Assembly (NCBI RefSeq): GCF_003029735.1 | Contig: NZ_KZ686268.1 | Coordinates: forward strand, 496,001-560,000 | DNA from: Pedobacter yulinensis | Lineage (GTDB): Bacteria > Bacteroidota > Bacteroidia > Sphingobacteriales > Sphingobacteriaceae | DNA length: 64,000 bases | Reading direction: 5' to 3' | Part shown: positions 52,024 to 60,557 of the stretch, in pieces | Layout of the letters: each line of letters opens with the position of its first letter | Numbering within the stretch: the first letter of the stretch is position 1 | The notes under the pieces: model-generated | The model's input: only the letters and a program-made list of their open reading frames with translations | Database searches by the model: none | Told to the model about the DNA's origin: nothing | Program-made: the position numbers and the translations under genes

Positions 52024-52923
52024 ATGCCTTTACTACCGCCTTTCCTGAAAAAGGGAGATAAAATTGCCATCACCTGCCCGGCCAAAAAACTGCCGAAAGA
52101 TATCGAACCAGCCCTGCAGATCCTGGAGTCATGGGGACTCGAAGTAATTCGCGGCAATACGCTGACCGGAGCACACCACCAGTTCGCGGGAACTGACGCA
52201 GAACGTGGTGCAGAGATGCAGCAATTCCTGGACGATCCCGAAATCAAAGCAGTCATTGCCGGGCGCGGCGGCTATGGCTGCATGCGGATCATCGACGGCA
52301 TTGATTTCAGCAAGTTTTGCGCGCAGCCAAAATGGGTTGTCGGCTTTAGCGACATCACAGTTTTTCTTTCACACATCCTGGCCAAATACGACATTGCAAG
52401 TTTACATGCGCAGATGCCCTATACCTTCGATGACTCCACGCCCGAAGCCCTGGAAAGTCTGAGGAAAGCGCTCTTTGGTGAGCCGCTTCATTATGCATAT
52501 CACGCAGAGCGGCCTGGCCGAAGCGGGCAAGCTGCCGGTGTGCTGGCTGGGGGCAACCTGACTTTGCTGGCCATGATGACGGGATCGGCGTCTGAGATGG
52601 ATTTCGACGGAAAAATCCTCTTTATCGAAGATGTGGGCGAACACGAATATTCAATTGACCGCATGCTGCGCATGTTGGACCGCGCGGGAAAACTGAAAAA
52701 CCTGCAAGGATTACTGGTAGGTGCATTTAACGAAATTGAACCTGAAAGCATTCCCTTCGGGCAGGAGGCAGATGAGCTGATCGCTGAAATCGTGTCGAAA
52801 TATGATTTTCCGGTATGTTATGGGTTTCCATGTGGACATATTTCAGACAACCGCGCTTTGTTTGTCGGCAAAGAAGTATATTTGAACGTACACGAACAGC
52901 AAATTACCTTAACCTTAATTTAA
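52024..52923 (+). CDS. LD-carboxypeptidase (peptidase S66)
   Basis: 299 residues from the ATG at 52024; longer starts add a segment foreign to the family. Landmarks: LPPFLKKGDKIAITCPAKKL at the start, GRGGYGCMRIIDGIDF, the nucleophile in GFSDITVFLSHI, HAQMPYT, LAGGNLTLLAMMTGS, LFIEDVGEHEYSIDRMLRML (catalytic Glu) and GHISDNRAL (catalytic His). It removes the terminal D-Ala from the murein tetrapeptide during peptidoglycan recycling in the cytoplasm. A DoxX gene starts 5 bases after its stop, so they form an operon. Confidence 0.92.
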   Translation: MPLLPPFLKKGDKIAITCPAKKLPKDIEPALQILESWGLEVIRGNTLTGAHHQFAGTDAERGAEMQQFLDDPEIKAVIAGRGGYGCMRIIDGIDFSKFCAQPKWVVGFSDITVFLSHILAKYDIASLHAQMPYTFDDSTPEALESLRKALFGEPLHYAYHAERPGRSGQAAGVLAGGNLTLLAMMTGSASEMDFDGKILFIEDVGEHEYSIDRMLRMLDRAGKLKNLQGLLVGAFNEIEPESIPFGQEADELIAEIVSKYDFPVCYGFPCGHISDNRALFVGKEVYLNVHEQQITLTLI

Positions 52924-52928
52924 GAAAT

Positions 52929-53336
52929 ATGGCAATTTTTGATTCTTTAGGAAAATACCGCAACACCGGGCTTCTTTTGCTGCGCGCCGGGATTGGCATC
53001 ATGTTCATGGTTCATGGCTTGCCCAAATTAATGGGTGGCCCGGAAATGTGGGCACAGGTTGGCGGAGCCATGAAAGTGGTAGGCATTGACTTTGCGCCGA
53101 CCTTTTGGGGCTTACTGGCGGCCATCGCAGAGGGCATTGGCGGCTTTTTGCTGCTGATCGGCTTGTTTTTCAGGCCCGCCGCGATTGCACTCGCTTTTAC
53201 CATGATCATTGCGGCGGCGATGCACCTGAGTAACGGTGACGGAATGAATGGCGCGTCTCATGCCATTGAAAGCGCGATTGTGTTTATAGGCCTGATTTTT
53301 ATTGGCCCGGGTAAATATAGTGTGGATAAGAAGTAA
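52929..53336 (+). CDS. DoxX-family membrane protein
   Basis: 135 residues from the ATG at 52929, 5 bases after the peptidase gene. Four transmembrane segments with the DoxX pattern: LLLLRAGIGIMFMVHGLPKL, GGPEMWAQVGGAMKVVG, LLAAIAEGIGGFLLLIGLFF, and the last helix AIESAIVFIGLIFIGPG. DoxX proteins are inner-membrane parts of thiol or quinone redox systems in some bacteria. Precise role unknown. Confidence 0.9.
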   Translation: MAIFDSLGKYRNTGLLLLRAGIGIMFMVHGLPKLMGGPEMWAQVGGAMKVVGIDFAPTFWGLLAAIAEGIGGFLLLIGLFFRPAAIALAFTMIIAAAMHLSNGDGMNGASHAIESAIVFIGLIFIGPGKYSVDKK

Positions 53337-53405
53337 TTGTTTAAGCTGGCAGGATGCTTATTACAAAAATCATAAGTTGCCGCTTTAATTACTGAGCTAA
53401 AATTA

Positions 53406-53445
53406 ATAGCCTCATTTCGAATACGAAATGAGGCTATATTGTTTT
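53406..53445. terminator. bidirectional hairpin terminator
   Basis: ATAGCCTCATTTCG (53406-53419) is an exact complement of CGAAATGAGGCTAT (53424-53437) around AATA, followed by TTGTTTT. It separates the DoxX gene (+) from the exported-protein gene ending at 53514 (-). Confidence 0.8.
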
Positions 53446-53513
53446 CAGAGGCTCTCGTTCACCTGCCTGCAATTCAAACCTTGGTGATTTTATTTACTTA
53501 CCATTGTATCTGA

Positions 53514-54173
53514 TCAGGAAGCGTTTAGGATTCTGATCAAATCGGCTTCTTCTTTGATCTCTTCTTTGTCCAGATTGCTTGCGAGCTTCAGGCCCTGTTT
53601 CTTGACGGCTTTCAGCAATGACCTCTCATTAGCCTTAAAAGAGAAGCGTTTGCCTCCATCTACCAGTGTATATGCAACCTCCGTATCAAATCGCTTCTCG
53701 AGCAAGGCATTGTAACCTGCAGTCGTAATTTCGCGTTTAACGGTTCTTTTAACAAGTTTCATCTCACCTTTCGTGAGCAGCGTTTCATAAAAGCCAGGCG
53801 CCATGCGATCACCTAAGGCTAATTCGCCATTCTGAAAATAACGCTTGGATTTTCCGTCATTAACCATAAAACTTCTGACGCCTTTTACTTCCAGAACCTG
53901 CGCTCCTTGCTTTATATATACTATATCTCTTACCTGATCGTAGCGCAATGAGACATTCGTATAGACCTTTTTGTCTCCCAGTTCAACATTGCCCATAGAC
54001 CAATCTTCACCAAAAAAAGCAGATCCTTTAATGTTGTCAAATTTCACTTGAGCTACTAGGGGAACAAAATTCTCGTCTGGCCTAAGCACCTGCTGGCGCA
54101 ACGACTGTGCATAGGAGCCTGTAGCCAGGCTGATTGACGCAATAAAAAATAACGATAACCTTTTGAATTTCAT
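53514..54173 (-). CDS. exported protein of the SusCD-linked three-member family (copy A)
   Basis: 219 residues with a signal peptide (LSLFFIASISLATGSYAQ). Not recognised as a named family. It shares with the genes at 54246 and 59796 the core KGSAFFGEDWSMGNV, LRYDQVRDIVY, FYETLLTKGEMKLVKR and a tail of YNALLEKRFDTEVAYTL type. The pattern is beta-rich with a basic Lys/Arg stretch and no membrane helix, so a periplasmic or surface-exposed protein. It is last in the module SusC-SusD-B-A, 72 bases after copy B. A role tied to the neighbouring SusCD pair is inferred from repetition of the arrangement. Confidence 0.8.
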   Translation of the reverse strand: MKFKRLSLFFIASISLATGSYAQSLRQQVLRPDENFVPLVAQVKFDNIKGSAFFGEDWSMGNVELGDKKVYTNVSLRYDQVRDIVYIKQGAQVLEVKGVRSFMVNDGKSKRYFQNGELALGDRMAPGFYETLLTKGEMKLVKRTVKREITTAGYNALLEKRFDTEVAYTLVDGGKRFSFKANERSLLKAVKKQGLKLASNLDKEEIKEEADLIRILNAS

Positions 54174-54245
54174 AACACCGGGATTAATATTGAAACGTAT
54201 TTTTACTTTAAACGTTCAAAGGCGCTCAGACGGGAATCATGCGGA

Positions 54246-54896
54246 CTATCCTGCATTGAGCTTTTGTATGAGCGCTGTAAGATCTGCTTCATTTTTGACA
54301 GGCTGGGTTTTCAGTAACTCCCCTGCTTTCAGACCTTGATCAGCTACCGCCTGGCTTACGCCTTTTTTACTAGGTTTGATCTCATATATCTTATTTTGAT
54401 CCAAAATGAAGTATTCGACATTGGAATCAAATCTTTTCTCTAAGAATTCATTATAGCCTTTTGTCTCAATTACAACCTTCTTTGTACGCTTAAGCAATTT
54501 TACCTGCCCATCTACCAAAACTTCGTAAAAAGAAGCCGCACTATTGGTATTGACTGCAGGGAAACCACTTGTAAATACATGCGCCTTTTGATTCCCACTT
54601 ATTGAAAACTGCTTGACGGGAACAGTAAACTCCAACTCTTTGTCATTTCTCTTGAACCGGATTTTGTCTTCGACCTGATCATATTTCAACTGGACATCCT
54701 GATACGTTGTCCCATCTGCCAGAGTTACAGTGCCTGTGGTCCAATCCTTTGTCAGAAAAGCAGAGCCCTTAATGTTATCATAACTTTTAGTTGCGACTGC
54801 TTTGCCATTTTGGTCTGGAATCCGAATAATTTGCCCTAACGCAACATTTGAGAACAGAACAGTAAACAAAAGATAAAAAATGTGAGAAAACTTCAT
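54246..54896 (-). CDS. exported protein of the SusCD-linked three-member family (copy B)
   Basis: 216 residues with a signal peptide (FYLLFTVLFSNVALGQ). Core residues match copies A and C: YDNIKGSAFLTKDWTTGTV, LKYDQVEDKIRFKR, FYEVLVDGQVKLLKRTKK, FLEKRFDSNVEYFILDQNKI. Copies A and B are closest to each other. It starts just after a strong terminator that follows SusD, so it is expressed by read-through or from its own promoter. Function unknown. Confidence 0.8.
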   Translation of the reverse strand: MKFSHIFYLLFTVLFSNVALGQIIRIPDQNGKAVATKSYDNIKGSAFLTKDWTTGTVTLADGTTYQDVQLKYDQVEDKIRFKRNDKELEFTVPVKQFSISGNQKAHVFTSGFPAVNTNSAASFYEVLVDGQVKLLKRTKKVVIETKGYNEFLEKRFDSNVEYFILDQNKIYEIKPSKKGVSQAVADQGLKAGELLKTQPVKNEADLTALIQKLNAG

Positions 54897-54923
54897 GTAA
54901 TATAGATTTTCATAAATATAAAA

Positions 54924-54948
54924 AAAACCCGGAACTAGCCCGGGTTTT
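54924..54948 (-). terminator. terminator between SusD and the exported-family gene
   Basis: On the minus strand AAAACCCGG (54948-54940) pairs with CCGGGTTTT (54932-54924) around a seven-base loop; T residues follow. It stands 27 bases before copy B, so only part of the SusCD transcript should continue into copies B and A. Confidence 0.85.
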
Positions 54949-54968
54949 TATCTAATATTTTATTCAGC

Positions 54969-56375
54969 CTAGTATCCAGGATTTTGCTGAATTCCAGGAT
55001 TTGCAAATACTTCTGCAGCAGGAATAGGCAGAATATAGTTACGGCCCGTTGTTGGCAGTGTTTTTGGCACAGATGTACCAACTGCGATATCACGATCATC
55101 TCTTACAACAGGTAATTGCCTTCTTCTTAAGTCGAAGAAGCGATGACCTTCGAAAGCAAGCTCCTTAAATCTCTCGAGCATGATGCCATCTATAAGGGCC
55201 TCTTTACTTGCGAATGCCTGAGGAGTATAGCCAGCAATGCGTGCGCTACGTACGGCGTTTAGCGCAGTAGCTCCTGCGGAAAGATCGTTCAGTTCTGCGT
55301 TTGCTTCAGCCAGAATCAGATACATTTCTGACACTCTGAAAACTTTGATGTTGTTGAAACGATTGGTCGCATCCTGACCGGAATATTTGTTTACTTTCCA
55401 ATTCTCACGCGTTGATGGCACAGATGTGTCATTCAAGATAAATGCGTTGTACCGAACATCATTCGTTTTATCATAAGTGTCCATCAATTTATAGGACGGC
55501 GAGAAAAATACGTCAGTATTGTCATCTGTCCAATAGGTGCGAACCGATCCCGCATTTGAGTTTCTTCTCAACTGAAAGTAATTTTCAGAAGTATTAGAAT
55601 CTTTCCAAATGTTCGCGTAGTTCGTGCCGGTTGCGAGCGTACCCTTAGCAGCTATTGCCTGAGCGGCATAGGTGCGAGCACCAGCCCAGTCTTTGGCGTA
55701 TAACGCTGCCCGCGCACGAATAGCAGCAACAGCTGGCTTGGTAATCCTGAAGAGGTCTGTAAACGATGCCGGTATCAATGCGTCTGCCTGGCTAAGGTCT
55801 GCATTGATTTGCGTCATTGTTTCAGCAAAGGTATTACGCTGAGGTTTGCCAAGAATTTCTGACTTCGTAATTACAACGACGCCAAGCGCGGTAGATTCAT
55901 AAGTAGGAGCGAACCAACGAAGCAGTTCTGCCAGTGCGAATCCACGAACTGCAAGTAATTCACCTTTTAACCGCCCCTTACCAGCTTCTTGCGTTGCATT
56001 GGCAGTAGTCACCGCGTCAGCAGACTCAAGCGCACGGTTTATACGGTCAATTGTCGTATAAAGGCTTGCCCATGCGGCGGTTACATCGCCGTTACTGCTG
56101 TCGAAAACCCAACGGTGACCAAGACCATAATTACGGGTAGAATTATCGAGACCCCAGCGGTTCTCGTCTGCCATAATTGTACTGGTGTAAAAAGCCTGTT
56201 GGTAATTCAAACTAGAGTAGACGCCGATCACAGCTCTGTCTAAGTCATCATACGTTTTGATGGCGGTTTCATTCGAAATGGTATCGGTAGGGGTCAGTTC
56301 AATGTTCTTTTCACAAGATACCAGTAAGGTCCCCAGAAGAAGTGCCGCTATATATTTATTAAATGTCTTTCTCAT
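54969..56375 (-). CDS. SusD/RagB-family nutrient-binding lipoprotein
   Basis: 468 residues. Signal peptide with lipobox (AALLLGTLLVSCEKN), then the SusD helical body: IELTPTDTISNETAIKTYDD, AVIGVYSSLNYQQAFYTSTI, GELLAVRGFALAELLRWFAP, and the C-terminal MLERFKELAFEGHRFFDLRR and YILPIPAAEVFANPGIQQNP. It is located on the cell surface and works with the SusC protein that ends 11 bases upstream. Substrate unknown; no glycoside hydrolase is in the module. Confidence 0.95.
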   Translation of the reverse strand: MRKTFNKYIAALLLGTLLVSCEKNIELTPTDTISNETAIKTYDDLDRAVIGVYSSLNYQQAFYTSTIMADENRWGLDNSTRNYGLGHRWVFDSSNGDVTAAWASLYTTIDRINRALESADAVTTANATQEAGKGRLKGELLAVRGFALAELLRWFAPTYESTALGVVVITKSEILGKPQRNTFAETMTQINADLSQADALIPASFTDLFRITKPAVAAIRARAALYAKDWAGARTYAAQAIAAKGTLATGTNYANIWKDSNTSENYFQLRRNSNAGSVRTYWTDDNTDVFFSPSYKLMDTYDKTNDVRYNAFILNDTSVPSTRENWKVNKYSGQDATNRFNNIKVFRVSEMYLILAEANAELNDLSAGATALNAVRSARIAGYTPQAFASKEALIDGIMLERFKELAFEGHRFFDLRRRQLPVVRDDRDIAVGTSVPKTLPTTGRNYILPIPAAEVFANPGIQQNPGY

Positions 56376-56386
56376 GTCTCTATCTA

Positions 56387-59300
56387 TTAAAACTTAACAT
56401 CAATGCCGAAAGAAAAGTTCCGCGGGGCGGGGTATTTAAATTGGGCGATGTTGTTATCATTTTCCGGATCAAATCCGGTCCATTTTGTCCAGGTTGCAAG
56501 ATTTTGGCCCATCGCATACACCCTTACTCCACTCAGGAATTTCACATTGCTAAGTAGTTTTGCAGGAAGATCGTAACTGAGCGTTAGGTTTCTCCAACGT
56601 ATAAACGATGCATCCTCGATGTCAAAAGAAGTAAATTCTCTTGGTGCACCTAAGCGGGGAATATCTGTAATGGTGTTGGTTGGCGTCCACGCATTTACCA
56701 TTCTGGTCTGCTGGTTATATGCCGAGAACTGAGACGTACTTGCCAGGAAGAATGACTCGTTGTTGAACATCGAGAATCCTTCAAAGAATGCAAACAGTGT
56801 GCTCAGACCAAACCCTTTGTAGCGCAGGCTGGTTCCGAATGCTCCGGTCGTAGGAGGCACATAGGTTCCCCATTGTGCTACACTTTGGGCATTCTGGTTG
56901 AAAACAGAAGTGGTCGTACCATTCATTTCTTTCGTCGCAGGATCAACATTGTAATACAATGGATTGCCATTTGCCGGATCTACACCTGCAAATCCAGGAA
57001 TATAGTGCGATCCGAAAGGAAGTCCCACACGGATGATGGAAGTACCTAACGGATATTCAGTTGCCTGACCAAGGTTGGTGATTTCGTTCTTGTTGTAAGC
57101 GATGTTCGCGTTCAAGGTCCAAACAAAATTTGAAGTTGCGAGTACATCAACCGCAACATTTGCCTCGATACCCTTGTTCTGCATATTACCCGCATTGATG
57201 GCTAATTCATCAAACCCTGAGGTTTTTGACAGCTTTTGCGCTATAAAGAGGTTGTTCGTTTTGCTGGAATACACGTCTACTGAAGAACGGATACGGTTAT
57301 CCCAGCCGGCAAAGTCGACACCGATATTGAGTTCGGTTTTGTATTCCCAGTTGTAGTCGGGATTGCCAGGGGTAGCCGGAGCAATACCTGAAACACCTGC
57401 GTAAGAAACATTTCCGTAAGTTGGCAGGTAACCGAAGTTAGACTGGTTCTGCGCTGTAGCCGTTTCACCAAACGAAGCCCGCAAAGTCAATGCATTTACA
57501 AACTTGCTGTCTTTTAAGAAGTCTTCCTCTTTAGCATTCCAGTTTGCACCGATCGAGTAAAAATCCTGCCACCGGTTTTTCTGTGGAAGTTTCGACGAAC
57601 CGTCTACACGGTACGATCCCTGAATGGTATACTTGCGATCGTACGTATAGTTGACAAGCCCGATATAAGACGTGAAGCCGTACTCGGTTTTGCTGCCACC
57701 TACCGCAGGAATCATGGCGTTGGTATTTGTACCAGGCGTTATGCCAGCTGGCGTATTAAGTAATTTGGGGTTGATACCGTAGCCCGTGAAATTGAAGGTA
57801 TTAAACCTGTTTCTAACTGCTTCGACAAGCGCGTTGGCATTGATCTGGCTTTTGCCCCATGATTTTCCATAAGTCAAACCAGAAGTAGATGTAAGGTTAA
57901 GCACTCGGGTTACAGCATCAGAGAACGATCCCTGGTTTCCGTTCGTTACTGCTACACCGGCGTGCGATCCAGGGAAGATGCTTCTCTCTTGAACGGTTTG
58001 GCGGTAATCCAAACCTAAGGTAGTGGTCAGCTTTAAGCCATCATAAATTTCGTATGCCGCGTTTGCAATCGCCGTCGTTTTAATTTGATCTGTCTTTAAT
58101 GTCGAGTTATATAAACGATCGAGTGCATTTGAACCTAAACGGCTGTCTGCAAGCAAACCATATTGTGCCGTAAACGGATTAAACGGCGCGAACCCGTTAG
58201 TCGTATTATTTGAGGTAATAATTCTTCCATCCGGTCCATAAGGATTTTCCCATGGTGATGCCAGGTAAACTGACGCAAATGGGTTTGCCAATGTAACACT
58301 GCCTTCAGATTCGATAAAGTTTGACTTTGACCAGCCGAGGTTGCTCTGCAGGCCTAACGTCAACCTGCCTGACGTGTGGTCAAGGTTTAAACGATATGTA
58401 TACCGGTCAAGGCTCGAACGAAGTGCAATACCTTCCTGAGAGTAATAGTTAAAGCTACTGTAAAATCTTGTCTGATCGTTGCCTCCTGATGCAGTTACTT
58501 CATGACTCTGGAATTTTCCATCTCTAAAAAAGATATCTGTCCAGTCAGTATTGATCTTGCTGATCGAGTCACGAACGGCAGCCCGGCGAGCAGGTGCCAG
58601 CGATGAACCAGCATTGTTAGGTGACAGCGTCCAGCCAATGCCAGATTTGCCTTGCTCCTGAAGAGCAAGTAACTGAGCTGTGTTCATCATATCGAACTTT
58701 GGCCTGGTCCGTACGTCAACACCACCCTGAACATTATAGCCGATAACAACGCGTCCGGAGGTTCCTCTTCTCGTTTTGATAACAACAACACCGTTGCCAC
58801 CCCGTGAACCATACAGCGCAGTACCTGCTGCGTCTTTCAAGATCGTGATCGACTCAAAATCGTTCGGGTTGATTGTAGAAAATGTCGCTTCATCGATTGC
58901 AACGCCGTCCACAATATAAAGCGGCGTCGTGCCACCCTGGATGGAGTTCCTTCCACGAATGCGAATGGAAGCATTTGATCCTGGCTGGCCTGTTCCTGAA
59001 AGCACATTCACGCCTGGTGCCTGACCCTGCAGGCGAGAAGTGAATGAAGGTTGAGGAATGTTGCGGATTTGATCACCCCCAACTACCGATGTCGAACTTA
59101 CAGTTCTCGCTTTCGAAGTTTGGGTATACCCTGTTACAACCACGTCTGACAGTTCAGACGAATTTAGCTGCAAGGTTACGTTAAGTGTGGAAGATGCTCC
59201 GACTCGTCTGGTCAGAGTAAGGTAGCCAATGAATGAAAATTCCAGATCTGTACCTTCCGCAACCCGGACTGAGTACCTACCTTCTGAATTTGTTTGCACT

Positions 59301-59452
59301 ACATTGGTGGTTCCCTTGATCTTCACAGTTACACCCGGGAGGGCAAGGCCATCATCAGCCGCTGTAACCGTTCCTGTTACTGTTTTTTGTTGGGCTACCG
59401 CTGTGAAAGCCACAAAAAATAACAGAAAAAAACTTTGTAGAAGTTTTTTCAT
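56387..59452 (-). CDS. SusC/RagA-family TonB-linked outer-membrane protein
   Basis: 1021 residues. Signal peptide (SFFLLFFVAFTAVAQQ), carboxypeptidase-like domain (TVTGTVTAADDGLALPGVTV, ~24-95), plug with the SusC signature LKDAAGTALYGSRGGNGVVV and IKTRRG (~205-230), then the barrel ending FSFGIDVKF. It is the first gene of the module and is followed by SusD after 11 bases. It has a typical length and no apparent damage. It imports the ligand bound by its SusD partner. Confidence 0.95.
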   Translation of the reverse strand: MKKLLQSFFLLFFVAFTAVAQQKTVTGTVTAADDGLALPGVTVKIKGTTNVVQTNSEGRYSVRVAEGTDLEFSFIGYLTLTRRVGASSTLNVTLQLNSSELSDVVVTGYTQTSKARTVSSTSVVGGDQIRNIPQPSFTSRLQGQAPGVNVLSGTGQPGSNASIRIRGRNSIQGGTTPLYIVDGVAIDEATFSTINPNDFESITILKDAAGTALYGSRGGNGVVVIKTRRGTSGRVVIGYNVQGGVDVRTRPKFDMMNTAQLLALQEQGKSGIGWTLSPNNAGSSLAPARRAAVRDSISKINTDWTDIFFRDGKFQSHEVTASGGNDQTRFYSSFNYYSQEGIALRSSLDRYTYRLNLDHTSGRLTLGLQSNLGWSKSNFIESEGSVTLANPFASVYLASPWENPYGPDGRIITSNNTTNGFAPFNPFTAQYGLLADSRLGSNALDRLYNSTLKTDQIKTTAIANAAYEIYDGLKLTTTLGLDYRQTVQERSIFPGSHAGVAVTNGNQGSFSDAVTRVLNLTSTSGLTYGKSWGKSQINANALVEAVRNRFNTFNFTGYGINPKLLNTPAGITPGTNTNAMIPAVGGSKTEYGFTSYIGLVNYTYDRKYTIQGSYRVDGSSKLPQKNRWQDFYSIGANWNAKEEDFLKDSKFVNALTLRASFGETATAQNQSNFGYLPTYGNVSYAGVSGIAPATPGNPDYNWEYKTELNIGVDFAGWDNRIRSSVDVYSSKTNNLFIAQKLSKTSGFDELAINAGNMQNKGIEANVAVDVLATSNFVWTLNANIAYNKNEITNLGQATEYPLGTSIIRVGLPFGSHYIPGFAGVDPANGNPLYYNVDPATKEMNGTTTSVFNQNAQSVAQWGTYVPPTTGAFGTSLRYKGFGLSTLFAFFEGFSMFNNESFFLASTSQFSAYNQQTRMVNAWTPTNTITDIPRLGAPREFTSFDIEDASFIRWRNLTLSYDLPAKLLSNVKFLSGVRVYAMGQNLATWTKWTGFDPENDNNIAQFKYPAPRNFSFGIDVKF

Positions 59453-59795
59453 AAATAATAATTTGGGTTAGTTAACAATAATTCGGTAGCGAATATAAGT
59501 TTCCGGAAGTTCAGTAACACCCCCATTACAATCGAAAGTATGCGAAACACACTTTTATGACATTTTAATTACAATTGAAATGCAACAATTTGTAATCAAG
59601 CGTGTTTCTGCCGCATTAACCTAATTAATCTCATATTAAAATCAGGCTTAACAGAGGATCAGGAGTATTCAGATCGCTTACAGTTGGGTAAATGATTGTC
59701 AGCGCAATTAAAGATTAGCAATCATTTCTGAAATACATTTTTTCATTAAGAAGGCTTTCGCGCTCTTGCCCAGCGCGTTAAAGGAGACAGCATCT
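59453..59795. other. control region between two SusCD modules
   Basis: 343 bases without a gene, AT-rich. It holds the upstream region of the SusC gene at 59452 (a weak -7-like TATATTCG on the minus strand near 59498-59491 and a TTCCGGAA palindrome near 59501) and the 3' end of the preceding module. No terminator hairpin with a clear U-tract was seen after copy C. Confidence 0.4.
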
Positions 59796-60467
59796 CTATC
59801 TTTGATCTGCGAACATGAATATTTGTTTCAGGTCTTCGTCTTTTTTCGGGTTGAGTTTATTTTCCCGAATGAAAACATTTACAGGAGGCCAGTTTTCGCC
59901 GAACAGCATGGTCATTGATTTTGCATCGCGTTTAAATTCAGATAGTTCTGTTCCGGTGCCCACATAATACTTCACCCGATCGCTAGCTGTCCTTGTCACC
60001 ACAGCAGAATTGTAAGCTCTGCTTTCCTGGATAAACTTAAAGTTTTTCTTGAGCAGTTTATGTTTACCATCATGGACTACTTCAAAAAATGCCGTTGGCT
60101 TTACATCACGTTCTCCGGTGAAGCCCTTTCTAAACAGCGACTTCGTTTCCGGAGCTTTGCTATTCAGTTCAAATTCCGTTACCGGCACAAGGAAACTCAT
60201 TTCCACACCTTTCTCATTTTGAAAGGTCAATTGGTCGGCAACCTCATCATAGCGCAACAGCATGTGCTTACTTACCTGTCCATCTTCTTGCCTGACAGTT
60301 CCTGCCGACCAATCTTCTAAACGATACGGAGACCCTTTGAGTTCGACATAATTGCGGGATCGCAACGGCATGCCTGCCGAGACGTTCGTATTCAACAGCT
60401 GCTGTGCCCAAGCCGATGGAAAGCATAAAACCATCAGAAACAGAAATGGGCAGCCTACTTTTTTCAT
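59796..60467 (-). CDS. exported protein of the SusCD-linked three-member family (copy C)
   Basis: 223 residues from the ATG at 60467 (ATGs at 60473 and 60485 are alternatives). Signal peptide (LFLMVLCFPSAWAQ). Related to copies A and B through NYVELKGSPYRLEDWSAGTV, LRYDEVADQLTFQN, FFEVVHDGKHKLLKKN and the Lys-rich middle, but more divergent, as expected for an older duplication. It follows a SusD gene after a terminator, the same layout as for copy B. Family and function not recognised. Confidence 0.77.
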   Translation of the reverse strand: MKKVGCPFLFLMVLCFPSAWAQQLLNTNVSAGMPLRSRNYVELKGSPYRLEDWSAGTVRQEDGQVSKHMLLRYDEVADQLTFQNEKGVEMSFLVPVTEFELNSKAPETKSLFRKGFTGERDVKPTAFFEVVHDGKHKLLKKNFKFIQESRAYNSAVVTRTASDRVKYYVGTGTELSEFKRDAKSMTMLFGENWPPVNVFIRENKLNPKKDEDLKQIFMFADQR

Positions 60468-60506
60468 GTTCATGTTAGCGTACATCTAATTTAAAATTGG
60501 CATTCA

Positions 60507-60537
60507 ATAAAAAGGGCTTCTATACCAAGAAGCCCTT
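60507..60537 (-). terminator. terminator between SusD and copy C
   Basis: AAGGGCTTCT (60512-60521) pairs with AGAAGCCCTT (60528-60537) around ATACCA. On the minus strand a T-rich tail follows. Same position in the module as the hairpin at 54924-54948. Confidence 0.87.
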
Positions 60538-60557
60538 ATGATTTAAATTATTGATGG

